A stretch of DNA of 64,000 bases from Bathynomus jamesi (taxonomy: Eukaryota; Arthropoda; Malacostraca; Isopoda; Cirolanidae). Shown piece by piece: positions 28,603 to 38,922 of this stretch. The notes beneath the pieces are model-generated. The model was not told the origin of the DNA and ran no database searches. It worked only from the letters and a program-made list of their open reading frames with translations. The position numbers and the translations under genes are program-made. Where the stretch lies: NCBI GenBank assembly GCA_023014485.1, contig JAJOZX010000486.1:1323501-1387500 (forward strand), in the 5' to 3' direction. Within the stretch, counting starts at the first letter, position 1, and the number at the start of each line of letters is the position of its first letter.

Positions 28603-29212
28603 TGTTAGAAAATCTAGAAGAGGAAGAACCATTGTTGTCCCAAGGCGATATGATGACTAAGCTGATTGATGCAGCATTGCTTGTATATATTAAGTTAAGA
28701 TGTATATATATCCATCTCATAATTGTAAGGTTAGTGAAAATTTCACTTAATTTAAAGCTAGCATTTTTGGGCTCTTGTGGCATCATTGTTTAGCCACTCT
28801 TGTCTTGTGGCATCATTTTTTGGGGCGCTGCGCGTCTTTTCTACTCGTTTGTGGAATGCCGTACTTACAGGGTGTGGTCTTATAGAGAGCTCTCTTGCAA
28901 TTCAGTTTGGTTGTTTAGATACAAGATTGTTGCATCGTGCAATAGTGCAGGTTGTGTTGTTGTTGCAAGGTTTAGAAAGAAGACTATAAATAGTGCCCCT
29001 TTTGTTTTTTATCTTAAATTCATGCAACTGAGGCCTAAGGTAGGCCCACATCGAGTCAGCAACCCTGAGGTAGGACCTAATAGGACCTCCAAGTCCATAA
29101 GTTTTTAATTCTAGCTTAACTTGGGCTGTAGGTTGAACTGGCCCTTCAGAGCTTGGCCGTTCACGGCTCAGCTGGGATTTTGAACCCAATAAAAAAAATA
29201 ATAATAATAACA
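28603..29212 (+). repeat. BEL-B copy 1 3' LTR with polypurine tract
   Basis: 610 bp. The purine tract CGGTGGGGAG (28593-28602) directly precedes it. It is followed by the CTGGC duplication and BEL-A coding sequence. Compared with the 5' LTR it shows few differences, for example near 28795-28810. Confidence 0.95.
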
Positions 29213-29217
29213 CTGGC

Positions 29218-30429
29218 TACCAATGGGTAAAACTGAAACAAAGAAAATTTAAACACATGCATTCCTTGTAAACGTATCCATTCACGACCCTTTAAGACCC
29301 CAAGCCTCCAGACCTACCTGTGGAACGAGTAATATTTACTCAGCCATTTGAAATCACGGGTATTGACTACACTGGAGCAGTGAATGTGAGTTTTGGAGAT
29401 AAAATGGATTCAAAGGAATACAAAGTGTACATTGTACGCTTCACCTGTGCTGCCACACGTGCCATATGTCTAGACATAGTAGAAGATCTGACAGCAGAAG
29501 CTTTTATTGCTGCTTTCAGGCGATTTTGTGCACACAATTCTGTACCCAAAACTATATGGTCAGACAATGCCACATACTTCAAATCTGATGAAAGAATTAT
29601 TCATCAGATTTGTGACAGTAAAACAGTACAAACTCATTTAATCAAACACAATATAACCTGGAAGTACATTCCTGTTAATACACCATGGTATGGTTCCATT
29701 TGGGAAAGAAATATACAGACTGTAAAGAACTGCTTAAAAAGACTATTGGGACCAAACATCTACAACTTTTTGAACTCATACTATTCTGTCAGAAATTGAA
29801 AACGTTATCAACAACAGACCATTAACTTATGTGGGAGATGGTATTAATGAGCCAGAACCTCTCACACCAAACCACCTAATTAAGGGAGAAACAGTAAACA
29901 TGTTACCAGAATATGAACATAACAGTACAGAGGATCCAGATTGGGTAATAGGACACAAAGAACTCAACACAAAATACCAACATTTGACACAAATCAAAAC
30001 TCAGTTTATAACAAAATGGAGAGAAGAATACTTAACAAGTCTTAGAGAAAGACATAAACAATTAACAAAACAAAATTGGAATGATTCAGTCAAAATTAGG
30101 GACATTGTGTTGATACATGACAAGACTCCAAGACAACATTGGTAGATGGGAAAAGTCTTAGAACTCAAAACTGGTGAAGACGAAATTACCAGGGTTGTAA
30201 AACTGGAAACAGCAACTGGTGAAACCAACAGAGATATCACATTACTATATCCTTTGGAGTGTGGGGCTAAGTTAGAACCATTACCCAAAAGGATGGATTA
30301 GGATACTATTGGGGAGGAATCTCTCAATGTACCTGATGTAACTCAGACTAAACCAGACAGGCCTCAAAGAAAGACTGCTTTGAAAGCCAGAAAACTTTTA
30401 CAAGAAAAAATTAAGAATGGTGACTTATA
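29218..30429 (+). pseudogene. BEL-A pol, right half (integrase)
   Basis: Continues the 8529-9245 fragment: after a frame change the zinc-binding CIPCKR appears (about 29258-29275), then TGIDYTGAVNV with the first catalytic Asp, FTCAATRAICLDIV, TIWSDNATYF with the second Asp, and PWYGSIWERNIQTVK with the Glu. A frame change near 29790 is followed by INNRPLTYV and EPLTPNHLI, then a C-terminal part with TAG stops at 30143-30145 and 30298-30300 and an end at 30427-30429. The family is the same as BEL-B at superfamily level but the sequence is quite different. A purine tract AAGGGGAG at 30501-30508 marks its 3' LTR start. Confidence 0.9.
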
Positions 30430-31671
30430 AATCTTACACAAATTGAGCAAAGTTAAAATGCTTAATAACTTTACTTTAATTCCATAAATTTCCTATACCT
30501 AAGGGGAGTCAAACTGATTGACATAACTTTAACTAAACTTGAGCAGTTGGCCTCTTGAATTTTTATATTTAAATAGGTCTTAAGTAACCTTTCTCTTCCT
30601 AAATTCCTACTTTATTTCTTTTAACTCATTTCACATGGTTTAAAACACACTGTTTATTAAAAAAATTAATGTATAACATGCAAATTTTTCCTTCGGGCCC
30701 TCCAGTGTATGGAAAAACTATACATGTTTACAATATGGTATCGTATGTGGTACCTTTATTTCATAATTAAATATAAATTATTAATTAATTGAATTAAATA
30801 TCTACAAAATTGCCTCGGGATTGGCGACATAGCCTATTGGGAATGAACCTAATTGCCATACATACATAGAACCCATATGTAGGCATCGGGCCCGCATAAC
30901 AACAAGAAAACCAAATTTATTATTTCGTGTTCAACATTTTTCATTGCTGACTCGTGAAAATTAATTCGAGAGAGGAGTCAACGAACTTTGAAAAATCAGC
31001 AAATAATAAAAGACAAAGATTATATTATAGCGGCTCGCTCGAAGCTTGCTTATGTTACAGCGATGCTTTAAGCAAGGAAGATGTACTTTATCTTCCTATA
31101 AGTTCTGAGTGAAACCCTCTTAATATAAAACCTACTATAAAAAAGGACAGGCCTATTCCTTCAGGTATTTAAATAGTGACTGCCTATATTAGTTACATCA
31201 AATCAACTCATTGTGTAACTCCATCGTACCACGGCCCTACATCGATAAAGATCGTCGCGCCCTACATCGAAACAGAAGCGAGGCCCAACGAAATAATAAG
31301 GTAAGGCAATTCCTTTCTTTACCATTAAGCAGCGCAAATACAGAAGGCAAATAAACATAAAGAGGTCCTTTGAAGACCTTCATATACATAACTCTCTAAC
31401 GAAAAAACGTAGGGCTTTTGTCGTTAACTCTCCACTGTGATCTGCTGGAAATTTCCAACGGATGAGGGTATCAGGCAATCAACCCATATCCCTATATAGT
31501 TTTTTCACAGTACATTTACATGAATTATATGTACGGTGCTGAGGCTAATTGAGAAACAAACTTAAAAGAACCTTAACACAGTATATTTTACCGTTTGCCA
31601 AAACCAAACAGTATTAAACAAACTTTACTTTAGGGCCTATAAAACAAAATAAAACAGGAAATTTGTCAGTT
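30430..31671. other. Non-coding, probably BEL-A 3' LTR and LINE-2 5' untranslated region
   Basis: No frame of interest. The BEL-A purine tract is at 30501-30508, so its LTR should start near 30509, but its right edge cannot be set because no second BEL-A LTR is in the window. The part nearer 31671 is presumably upstream sequence of LINE-2. Confidence 0.45.
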
Positions 31672-31871
31672 TGTGTACTCTGTCATATTTAAACAAAGAA
31701 GTTTGCGAAATCTCGAATTATATCATCGAAACTCAGTTGATTGGGGAGCCCCTCAAGCATGGGAGCCTGAGGCTTCAGTCTCAATAGCCTCAATGATAAT
31801 CCGCCACTGTTCCTATCCCCCCAAGGTCGTGCTACCCATCCCCCAGTCAGGCGAACCCTCCCTCAGGGAGA

Positions 31872-32392
31872 TTGAGTGAAGAGAACGGGTGGGTCACAGT
31901 TAACAGACGCTCTTCACGGAGGGTTCCTCAACCTGTCTTCGCGGCAAGGCCACCGGTGAGGAATCTCACCCTCTTTGTGTCGCGAATTCAGCTCTCGAAC
32001 GACGAAAGCGATATTCAACACATGGTGGAAGAAGTCTGGGGTGAACACAGTATACTGTTAGTTAATAAACTAAACACAAAATCTTTGTATTATAACTCAT
32101 TTAAAGTAATAATTAAAGGTGTAAATTCGCAATTCAACCCATACAATATGAGTTAGTGGCCAGACAGTATTATTGTTAAGGAGTTTATTCACTTTTCCAG
32201 ATTTGATAACAGGCAAAACAATGATGATAATAATAATATAATAATAATAATAATAGGCGCCCTAACGGTGATGCCTGAAATTTGTACTGTGTATAATAAT
32301 AATCATAATAATAATAAATTTTCTATCAGTCATGGCAGATAACTTGTTGAAAATAGTCTCATATTAGAGGACAATGATTATGTTTATGTTTA
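31872..32392 (+). pseudogene. LINE-2 ORF1, C-terminal domain
   Basis: The frame (31872-32156) starts MSEENGWVTVNRR and contains a domain seen in ORF1 proteins of several invertebrate non-LTR elements: LTLFVSRIQLSNDESDIQ, then VNKLNTKSLYYNSFKVII, and after a TAG at 32154-32156 the usual continuation WPDSIIVKEF. Its job would be RNA binding in the retrotransposition particle. An ATA microsatellite at about 32222-32310 follows in the spacer to ORF2. A 68-residue frame just upstream (31673-31879) might be its N-terminus but has no recognisable feature. Confidence 0.7.
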
Positions 32393-32505
32393 TGTTTATG
32401 TTTTATTCAAGTGATTACTTATTATGCTTATTCCTTTTTCAGAAGACCGTTGTCATTGTTTGACTTTATATAAATAAATAAATGATTACAAAGAGTTGGT
32501 TCTCA
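32393..32505 (+). repeat. Gypsy-3 left terminal repeat
   Basis: 113 bp, identical by eye to 41952-42064, including AATAAA-type signals at its centre. Two extra TGTTTA units just to the left suggest slippage or the point of truncation. Confidence 0.85.
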
Positions 32506-32522
32506 TTTATGACAACGGTCTT
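32443..32522 (+). promoter_or_regulatory. Candidate self-priming hairpin at the Gypsy-3 primer-binding position
   Basis: AAGACCGTTGTCAT (32443-32456) inside the LTR is the exact complement of ATGACAACGGTCTT (32509-32522), which sits just after the LTR where a primer-binding site is expected. The usual TGG start of a tRNA-primed site is missing. In Tf1/sushi-type elements the 5' end of the RNA folds back onto this position to prime synthesis. A TCAGA initiator-like sequence at about 32439-32443 could put the transcript start there. Whether it works this way is inference. Confidence 0.5.
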
Positions 32523-32639
32523 AGGTACAAATGACTGATTAATTAAATAAATAATAAAATAAGTCTACATACGTGGTAAATTCAAGCAACTGTCAATCAC
32601 CCCAACCTAATTAAGCAACTTCAACAAACGCCATCCACA

Positions 32640-33242
32640 ATGCCTGCCGTAGAATGCCCTATCACAGGTTGTACCTATGTCACAGCAGACCTGGACCCAG
32701 CCATTGTAGCCGCACTTATAACAGCCCACTGCACGACCCATGTCCCAAGCCCGACAGTCTCTGCAAAGGTTGAGAAAGTAAGACGGCCAACCATTTCGGC
32801 TGCAGGTACCAGTGAAGACTGGGCATATTTTACGTCGCGTTGGACAGATTATGCGGAAGCTACAAAAATCACTGGTAGGGACAAAGTGGTACAACTACTT
32901 GAATGCTGCGACGATTCACTCCGCAAAGATTTGACAAGATCCGCAGGTGGAAGCCTAACAAACAAAACCGAAGATGAAGTCCTTGCTGCAATCAAGAAAC
33001 TAGCTGTCCGAGAGGAGAACACCATGGTAGCCAGGGTTACCCTACACAATATGCGACAAGACCGCGACGAAACTGTGCGCAGTTTTGGAGCCCGTCTTCG
33101 TGGTCAGGCCGGAGTCTGCAAATTTCTTGTTGAATGCCCAAGCTGCAACAACAACGTAAATTACACTGACCCATCCTTCGCGACGTCCTTACCCGCGGAA
33201 TTGCTGACCGGAAATACAACTGGAACTCCTCGGCAACAGTAA
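32640..33242 (+). CDS. Gypsy-3 Gag, N-terminal part
   Basis: 200 residues from ATG 32640 (MPAVECPITGC). The start looks native: it is 130 bp after the LTR and preceded by a non-coding leader. A CxxxxC-H-H zinc-like pattern at the N-terminus (CPITGCTYVT, ITAHCTTH) is followed by the capsid-like helices RWTDYAEATKI and QLLECCDDSLRKDL, and NMRQDRDETVRSFGARLRGQA. The frame is lost near 33180-33240; the continuation, with a basic linker and knuckles, is in the frame of the next entry. Confidence 0.85.
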   Translation: MPAVECPITGCTYVTADLDPAIVAALITAHCTTHVPSPTVSAKVEKVRRPTISAAGTSEDWAYFTSRWTDYAEATKITGRDKVVQLLECCDDSLRKDLTRSAGGSLTNKTEDEVLAAIKKLAVREENTMVARVTLHNMRQDRDETVRSFGARLRGQAGVCKFLVECPSCNNNVNYTDPSFATSLPAELLTGNTTGTPRQQ

Positions 33243-33314
33243 CCAGGAGATGACCCTGGAAGACGTTTTCAGTTTGTCGAGGCGAAGGAAGCAGGCAAGC
33301 GCTCAGCATCACGA

Positions 33315-34364
33315 ATGCTGGACTCCCATGCCGTGGAGGCCGCAGGCAGCACATACAGGAGAAGTAAGCAAATACCCCCACAAGACAAATATGCCCCTTG
33401 TTCATATTGTGGTGAAAAAGGACACGGCAGAAGAGCCCCAGTCCACATACGCAAGAAGGATTGCCCTGCGTACAACCACAAATGCAAAATTTGCAAGCGC
33501 GACAGCCATTGGGAATCCGTATGCAGGAGCAAAGACAAGGACAAGAGCCTTTCAGCCACTCCTAATAAAGCTGATGAGTGCGAAGGTGCGGTATTTGATC
33601 TTCTCTGCGCCACAAGCAACACTTCCGAGCCACATAAGAAAAGAGCAATCGCCCTCAACCATCACATTTACAATGAACTATCGGACATGTGGATCAAGGA
33701 GAACTCACAACCACAGCCACACATCAACCTGACAGTCAGGACTCTCCCCGAAGACTACGAGGCGCTTGGGGCAACCCTCTATGCCCACCCAAAAACCGTG
33801 GTACTGCCTGCCATGGCAGACACAGGCTGTCAGTCTGAGTGTCAGAGCTGCCTCACCGGTATCAAGGTTATCCACCGCCTCGGGCTTCTCCAGTCTGACC
33901 TCATCCCTGTGACCACGAAGATGCACGCCGCCAACAACAAGGGCATCAAAATCCTTGGCGCAGCCATACTTCGCCTCACTGGCAAGGATGAACAGGGCCA
34001 ACAAGTAGAAACGAGACAGGTAACATATGTGACAGATTCTTCTGACAAGTTCTTCATCAGCAGAGAGGCATGCGTTTCACTCGGCATTATCTCGGGAAGA
34101 TTCCCTACAGTGGGGGAAGTCCAACTGGATCCAGCACAATACTGTAACAACAGTGCCAGCACGCCACACAGTGACAGCGGACTTGTAACTAACTGTGACT
34201 GTCCAAGACGCCAACATCCTCCATCACCTCCAATCGAGCTACCGCTACCCGCTGTTGCGGCGAACCAGCAAACGCTCAAGGAATACCTGCTGGACTATTA
34301 CAAATCAAGCACCTTCAACACTTGTGACCACCAAGCGCTGCCCATGATGGACGGCCCCCAATGA
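33315..34364 (+). CDS. Gypsy-3 nucleocapsid knuckles and protease
   Basis: 349 residues. Two zinc motifs occur early (CSYCGEKGHGRRAP with a late Cys, and CKICKRDSHWESVC, CX2CX4HX4C). A spacer follows, then a retropepsin with AMADTGCQSECQ (active-site DTG), ILGAAILRL and ISREACVSLGI, the second half of the fold. The upstream frame is connected through 33243-33314 (KEAGKRSASRM). It ends at 34362-34364 through a frame change; reverse transcriptase begins immediately in the next frame. Codon use here is more GC-rich than in the surrounding elements. Confidence 0.85.
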   Translation: MLDSHAVEAAGSTYRRSKQIPPQDKYAPCSYCGEKGHGRRAPVHIRKKDCPAYNHKCKICKRDSHWESVCRSKDKDKSLSATPNKADECEGAVFDLLCATSNTSEPHKKRAIALNHHIYNELSDMWIKENSQPQPHINLTVRTLPEDYEALGATLYAHPKTVVLPAMADTGCQSECQSCLTGIKVIHRLGLLQSDLIPVTTKMHAANNKGIKILGAAILRLTGKDEQGQQVETRQVTYVTDSSDKFFISREACVSLGIISGRFPTVGEVQLDPAQYCNNSASTPHSDSGLVTNCDCPRRQHPPSPPIELPLPAVAANQQTLKEYLLDYYKSSTFNTCDHQALPMMDGPQ

Positions 34365-34650
34365 AATTGATGGTGGACCCCAATGCCAAACCAGTCGCAC
34401 ATCACACCCCCGTCCCAGTACCAATCCACTGGCAGGAGGACGTGAAGGCTGGCCTCGACCAAGATGTCAGACTGGGTGTCCTTGAACCAGTACCCGTTAG
34501 TGAGCCCGTAACCTGGTGTCACAGAATGGTGGTGTGCGCCAAAAAGAACGGAAAACCAAGGCGTACCGTTGACTTTCAACCCCTCAACGCTCACGCCACC
34601 CGCGAAACACACCACACTCAATCGCCATTCCACCAGGCCAGATCAGTACC
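34361..34650 (+). pseudogene. Gypsy-3 reverse transcriptase, left part
   Basis: The frame shows PVPIHWQEDVKAGLDQDVRLGVLEPV and TWCHRMVVCAKKNGKPRRTVDFQPLN, the usual start of Ty3/Gypsy reverse transcriptase. It reaches SPFHQARSVP and is interrupted by hAT-1 at 34650. The continuation is at 38698. The apparent C-terminal residues beyond 34650 belong to the hAT end. Confidence 0.88.
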
Positions 34651-34825
34651 CAGGGCCGGATTAAGACCTTTAGAGGCCCTAAGCACTTAAAAGATTTTGG
34701 TGCCCCATATATATGTAATTCAAAATATAAACAAAAATAAACCATAAAATAAAATTTTATTTTTTGAAATGAAACAAAACTTACAGTAAGATGGAAAATA
34801 ATGTTTATTTTTGTATACTTCCACT

Positions 34826-37488
34826 TCATTTATATTTGAAAAGTTTTCTCCTACTTTTTTTAATTGCAAAGTCTTTGATCAGATCCTCAAAACTAATCTT
34901 ACGTAACACATCTGCTTCTATACTTAGTAGAGATAAGGCATCCAGCCTGCCTTGTTGCATAGTTGTTCTGTTGGTATTTTTAATATACTTCAACTGAGAA
35001 AATGAACGCTCAGCTGAGCAATTTGTGACCATTAATGTTAAAAATATACGAAAGGCAATTTCTACATTTGGGAAGGCACACTCAATATTGTCTTCTACAA
35101 TTATTTTATAAAGTTCAGCATGACTGAATCTTGTTTTTACATTTTTTTTTGCACTGAACTTATGGCACACATATGAGTGAAACTGCTGAAGCTCAGCAGA
35201 GAAATTAGTGTTCAAGTCCTCTGGGTAAGCATCAATCATCTTTTTACAACCCTGAGAATACCTTTCAATTTCAGTAGATGATGAAGTGGTGACATTATGT
35301 GGCACATCACTTAGAAAAGAAAATCTCTCTGCTATTTCTTTGTATATCTCTCCTCTTCTTCTCATCTCAGTTTCAAGTTTGTCAACAATTGTGTAAAAGG
35401 TGGTGATAAGAAATTTATCTCTGGCATTCAGATATACTTCTGGTGCATCTCCGTCATTGGGTACCTTCTTTCTGATACGTTTGCGAGTTTGAGCTGCCTT
35501 GTAATCAACATCTGGTAGCATTTCCTTTGTAGCTGCTTCATATCTTTCAAATTCATCTCGTGAAGTGCACAGTTGGTCAGCTAATGATCCATACAGATCT
35601 GCACATGTTTTTAAGTTCACATCCTTATTCTGTAGAACTTTGCTTACTCTATGAAAATTTTGCAAAATCTCATCCCAAAAATTCAACATAAAAACGAATT
35701 CTAGCTCTTGCATCTTATTTGCAATATTATTTGCTTCTCTTCTAGTGTCTCCCTTTTGTGACTGGTCTTCAGCTATACATTCTAACGCTTCTAAAATTTT
35801 AAGGAAAGATTTCAAAATTGCTGCTGTTGCCATAGCATGTGCCTCCCATCTGGTATCAGAGAGGGATTTTAAGACACTTTCATTTCCAATACAACCTTTA
35901 AGAATTTCCCACCTGCTGGTTGAGGCTAAAAAAAAGGTATAGAGCAACTGCACTGTAGAGAAGAAATTAACCGCCTCTTGACAGCAGTCAACAGCACTTC
36001 GGCCTACCAGATTTAGTGAATGGGCTGCACAGGGCACATATATAGCAAACTTGTTTGTTTCTAAAATTTTTTGCTGCATCCCCTTATAACGCCCAGACAT
36101 GTTGGCAGCGTTGTCGTAAGATTGACCCCTACATTTTGAAAAGTTTAGCTTACAAACTTCACGTAAGTACTGCAACACCTGATTTGCCATTTCCTCACCA
36201 GTATGGCTTTTCATTTTCAGAAAGGTTAAAAAGCGTTCAATAGGCTGTCCATCTTTTAAGTACCTAAGTACAACACTTAACTGATCGATATGTGATAGAT
36301 CTGGTGTTGAATCAACTGACAAACTAAAATAACCAGAAGATTTTACTTCGTCAACAATGAGTGCGTGGACCTTTTGAGCCATTAGTTGAATGAGTTCCTC
36401 ACAGGTGGTTTTGGACAGGTAAGAAGGATTTCCTTTGCCAGAATTTCCATATTTCAAAATGTGACCTGCTAAAAATGGATCAAACCGGCTTATGAGCTCA
36501 AGCAGCCCTAAAAAATTCCCATTCTGCAATGATCCAAATCTTTCTTCTGTTCCTCGAAAAGACAAGCCACGTTCAGCTAACGTACAAATAACAGCTATGA
36601 CACGCCTCAAGACATGTTCCCAGTAATCACACTCTTCCTGAATTTGTTTTTCCAACTGTTGTCCCAACCCCGCACCTTGTCTGCGAGTTAAGTATGTTAG
36701 CATAGAGTCTCGGTGAGTAGTGCTTTTTTCATGATGATCAATTACAATAGTATTTCGCCAGTCACTGAACCCTTCTCTTATAACAAAATGTGAGACATTT
36801 TTAGGAGCAAACAGTTTACAAACATAACAGTAAACTGATCCTGTTGATGGTGAATACAATAACCACTCTCTCTTGTATTTCTCACCATTGGCTTTTGTCC
36901 CAACGAAAAGTTTTTGTGAACAGTATCTTGCTGGTTTGCCACTACTGAAATGCCGGTAAGACTTGTCAAATGGCCCATTGTGGTGTTGACAGTCACTGGG
37001 TCCACAAGCAATCCAATAAGCCACAACCCTGGATCTTTTGCTATATTTACTTCATCTTCTGCAGACTGATTCATTTCACCACCATCACCATGGTCCACTA
37101 AACTTTCATTTTCAGCAATTATTTCAACCCCAGAATGTCTTGTAAAGCAACTTGAATCAACATTTGCAGTAGAGGTATCAAGAGAATTTACAGGCAAAGT
37201 GAGATCAGTAGTGAGACATGTGGTAGATGAACCTGCTTGTGACACCTCGGTGATTCCAACGTCATCATATTTTGATTTTGAAGTGATCAAAGTGGTATTT
37301 GTGTCCACTTCTGATGACGGAGATTGGTTTTGATTCAGAATCGGTATATCATGTTGACGTTGTGGTCGTGGAACTTGTGTGAAGAAATCAGTCAGCTTTG
37401 CAGTCTTGGACTCTAAATCCAAAGTCTTCTCTTGTTTCTCTTTTGATAGTTTTCGCTTTTGTGCACCACTTAACTGAACACGTTTCAT
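34826..37488 (-). CDS. hAT-1 transposase, ZMYM1-like (TTF zinc finger, DUF4371, hAT C-terminal dimerisation)
   Basis: The start at ATG 37488 gives MKRVQLSGAQKRKLSKEKQ, the usual opening of this family (hAT-2 starts similarly). A disordered stretch leads to a single frame break near 37025-37030 in the DPGLW region. After it a 732-residue open frame (34826-37024) carries a TTF-type zinc finger (SVYCYVCKLFAP, then H-x-H region HREKST-like), the transposase core with SLSVDSTPDLSHIDQLSVV (catalytic Asp), the hallmark CRGQSYDNAANMSG (second Asp) and PCAAHSLNLVG, and the C-terminal hAT dimerisation domain NCSAERSFSQLKYIKN. It would cut and paste hAT-1 DNA. One indel is the only lesion I see; the domesticated ZMYM1-like genes share the architecture, but the TIRs make this a transposon. 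Confidence 0.9.
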
Positions 37489-38697
37489 CTTGGTTCTTGG
37501 GGTCTGTAAAATACAGAAATAAAAAGAATATTTTATTTGTATATTATGTGGCAATCAACACAGTTACACATATCACAATCTTGGCTTTGTTCTTTTATTC
37601 TCAGAAAGACAAAATGGGAACCGTACACAACCAAAGTGGCAATTTAAATATAAGTGGCAATTAAATATAACTCAACCGAAATATCAACTCGAAATGTTGA
37701 ATACAAATCAAATCGAAAGAAGGAACCAAAAGAAGGAACCGAAAGAAGGAACCGAAACCTATAAAATAAAAATACTTAACATTAGAATTAATAATACGCA
37801 ATCTATAAAAATATCAATATTAACATTTCACTATTAACGAGCCACATTTTATATTTACATTTATTTATTTATTTAAAACACAATATTTAATTATAGGAAA
37901 TATGAACATTTGCTTAGGGCCTAAATTGTCCTAACTACGTTTGATGTTATATATACATTACAAATTATTCACTCTGGTTATTACAATCTAAATTCTTTTA
38001 TACTGTTATGACAATAGATAAATAAATTATAAAATAAAGATACGTGTATGATAAAATATTGTTATATATACAAATAAAGTACACTTCATAGACTTACCCT
38101 AGAGAAGAAGAGAGAGCAACAGATAAACTTCTTCAACGCTAATTAACTTAGGTCAGTATATCTTATTATTATAATGGCCGTGATAAACATCACTTGATAC
38201 AACAGCAATATAGAGAGTTTATAGTTTCTTTTATTTTAATATTAATTTATATTACAATTCTATAAACCTAAATCTTTCTGTAAAACAATACCAAATGATT
38301 ATGTAAAATATATATTTAATATTATATGCACAAATCACACGTTCAGAATAACTTCCTATAGCACACGAAAATATTTAATCTATATGTATTTTTAATATGG
38401 CGCTCAAAGATTTGATATAAACAAAATAATAACGCAAAGCGTAAAGTGTGTGATTACAACGAAATATATTTATTCTCTCAAAAGGGTTGTTGTTCACTAC
38501 AAATTCAAACAATGAAAAAAAATAAATACTATATATGAATATATATAATTCAGTTTTCAACAGCTTATAGGCTATAAGCCGCGATTATAATAGTATAATA
38601 AATCCATGGTAAATCCGACAATGGAAAATTTCTGTGGTGCCCCCCTTCCCTTGATGCCCTAAGCACGGGCTTATTTTGCTTAATGGTTCCGGCCCTG
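37489..38697 (-). other. hAT-1 upstream region, non-coding
   Basis: No protein frame of interest. A splice acceptor candidate (TTTTACAG on the minus strand, about 37506) precedes the start codon by about 17 bases. A short AGAAGGAACC(A/G)A repeat is at about 37717-37757. The terminal about 80 bp resemble the hAT MITE ends. Confidence 0.6.
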
Positions 38698-38922
38698 TCA
38701 TACCGCAAGGCAAAAAGAAACAGTGTTTGATCATGGAATGGATATCACAGCGTACCATCTGTGAAGAAGACCGCCACTTGACCACCTTCATAACGCCCTG
38801 GGGTCGCTACCGTTACAAAACCGCTCCCAGGGTTTACATTGCATTTGGTGACGGTTACACATAAGGTACGACGAAATTGTATCGAGCATCCCTAACCTAA
38901 TACAAAGTGCATTGACGACGTC
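38698..38922 (+). pseudogene. Gypsy-3 reverse transcriptase, middle part
   Basis: Coding sequence resumes after hAT-1 with PQGKKK, then RTICEEDRHLTTFITPWGRYRYKTAP, the block before the catalytic motif. A TAA at 38862-38864 and nearby frame changes break it. The catalytic pair is in CIDDVLLWSD (38908-38937), where the usual Tyr of YxDD is Cys. Confidence 0.85.

Larger units (their letters stand above)
26135..28660 (+). pseudogene. BEL-B integrase, repeated segment and true C-terminus
   Basis: BEL-B coding sequence restarts at about 26137 with the PFDVVGVDFAGPVYVYEQGEC block already seen at 20660-20730. It is cut by Tigger (26230-27130), continues with TCATTRAIHLELV, is cut by the same hAT MITE in the same position (27265-27563), then runs FSHQGVQWEF with the catalytic region, a TAA at about 27701, MVNSRPITFVYN and LTPNHFLCGK. 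A piggyBac MITE (27977-28195) follows, then the basic C-terminus ending RRYDD* at 28658-28660, inside the first bases of the 3' LTR. About 600 bp of ancestral sequence is thus present twice, on both sides of Gypsy-2. Confidence 0.9.
9246..29212 (+). mobile_element. BEL-B copy 1: BEL/Pao LTR retrotransposon with nested insertions
   Basis: Two 610-bp LTRs (9246-9855 and 28603-29212) begin TGTTAG and end AATAACA, flanked by the 5-bp repeat CTGGC (9241-9245, 29213-29217). Removing it rejoins BEL-A coding sequence in frame. Internally it has a primer-binding site, gag, protease, reverse transcriptase, RNase H and integrase in BEL/Pao order. The 20-kb length is due to inserts: 11617-11752, 12053-16850, 19118-19750, 20877-21174, 21256-26134 and a duplicated integrase segment with further inserts. 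Confidence 0.93.
34651..38697 (-). mobile_element. hAT-1: autonomous-type hAT transposon, 4.05 kb
   Basis: Ends CAGGGCCGGATTAAGACC and inverted CAGGGCCGGAACCATTAAGC, with an 8-bp target duplication that has lost one base on the right (TCAGTACC at 34643-34650, TCATACC at 38698-38704). Removing it restores the Gypsy-3 reverse transcriptase. It encodes one transposase on the minus strand. The sequence upstream of the start (37489-38697) holds a splice-acceptor-like TTTTACAG before the start codon and may contain an untranslated first exon. Confidence 0.93.

Noticed and set aside
34826..37024. A host ZMYM1-like zinc finger gene
   Set aside because: It lies between hAT inverted repeats with an 8-bp target duplication and interrupts a Gypsy element, so it is a transposase.
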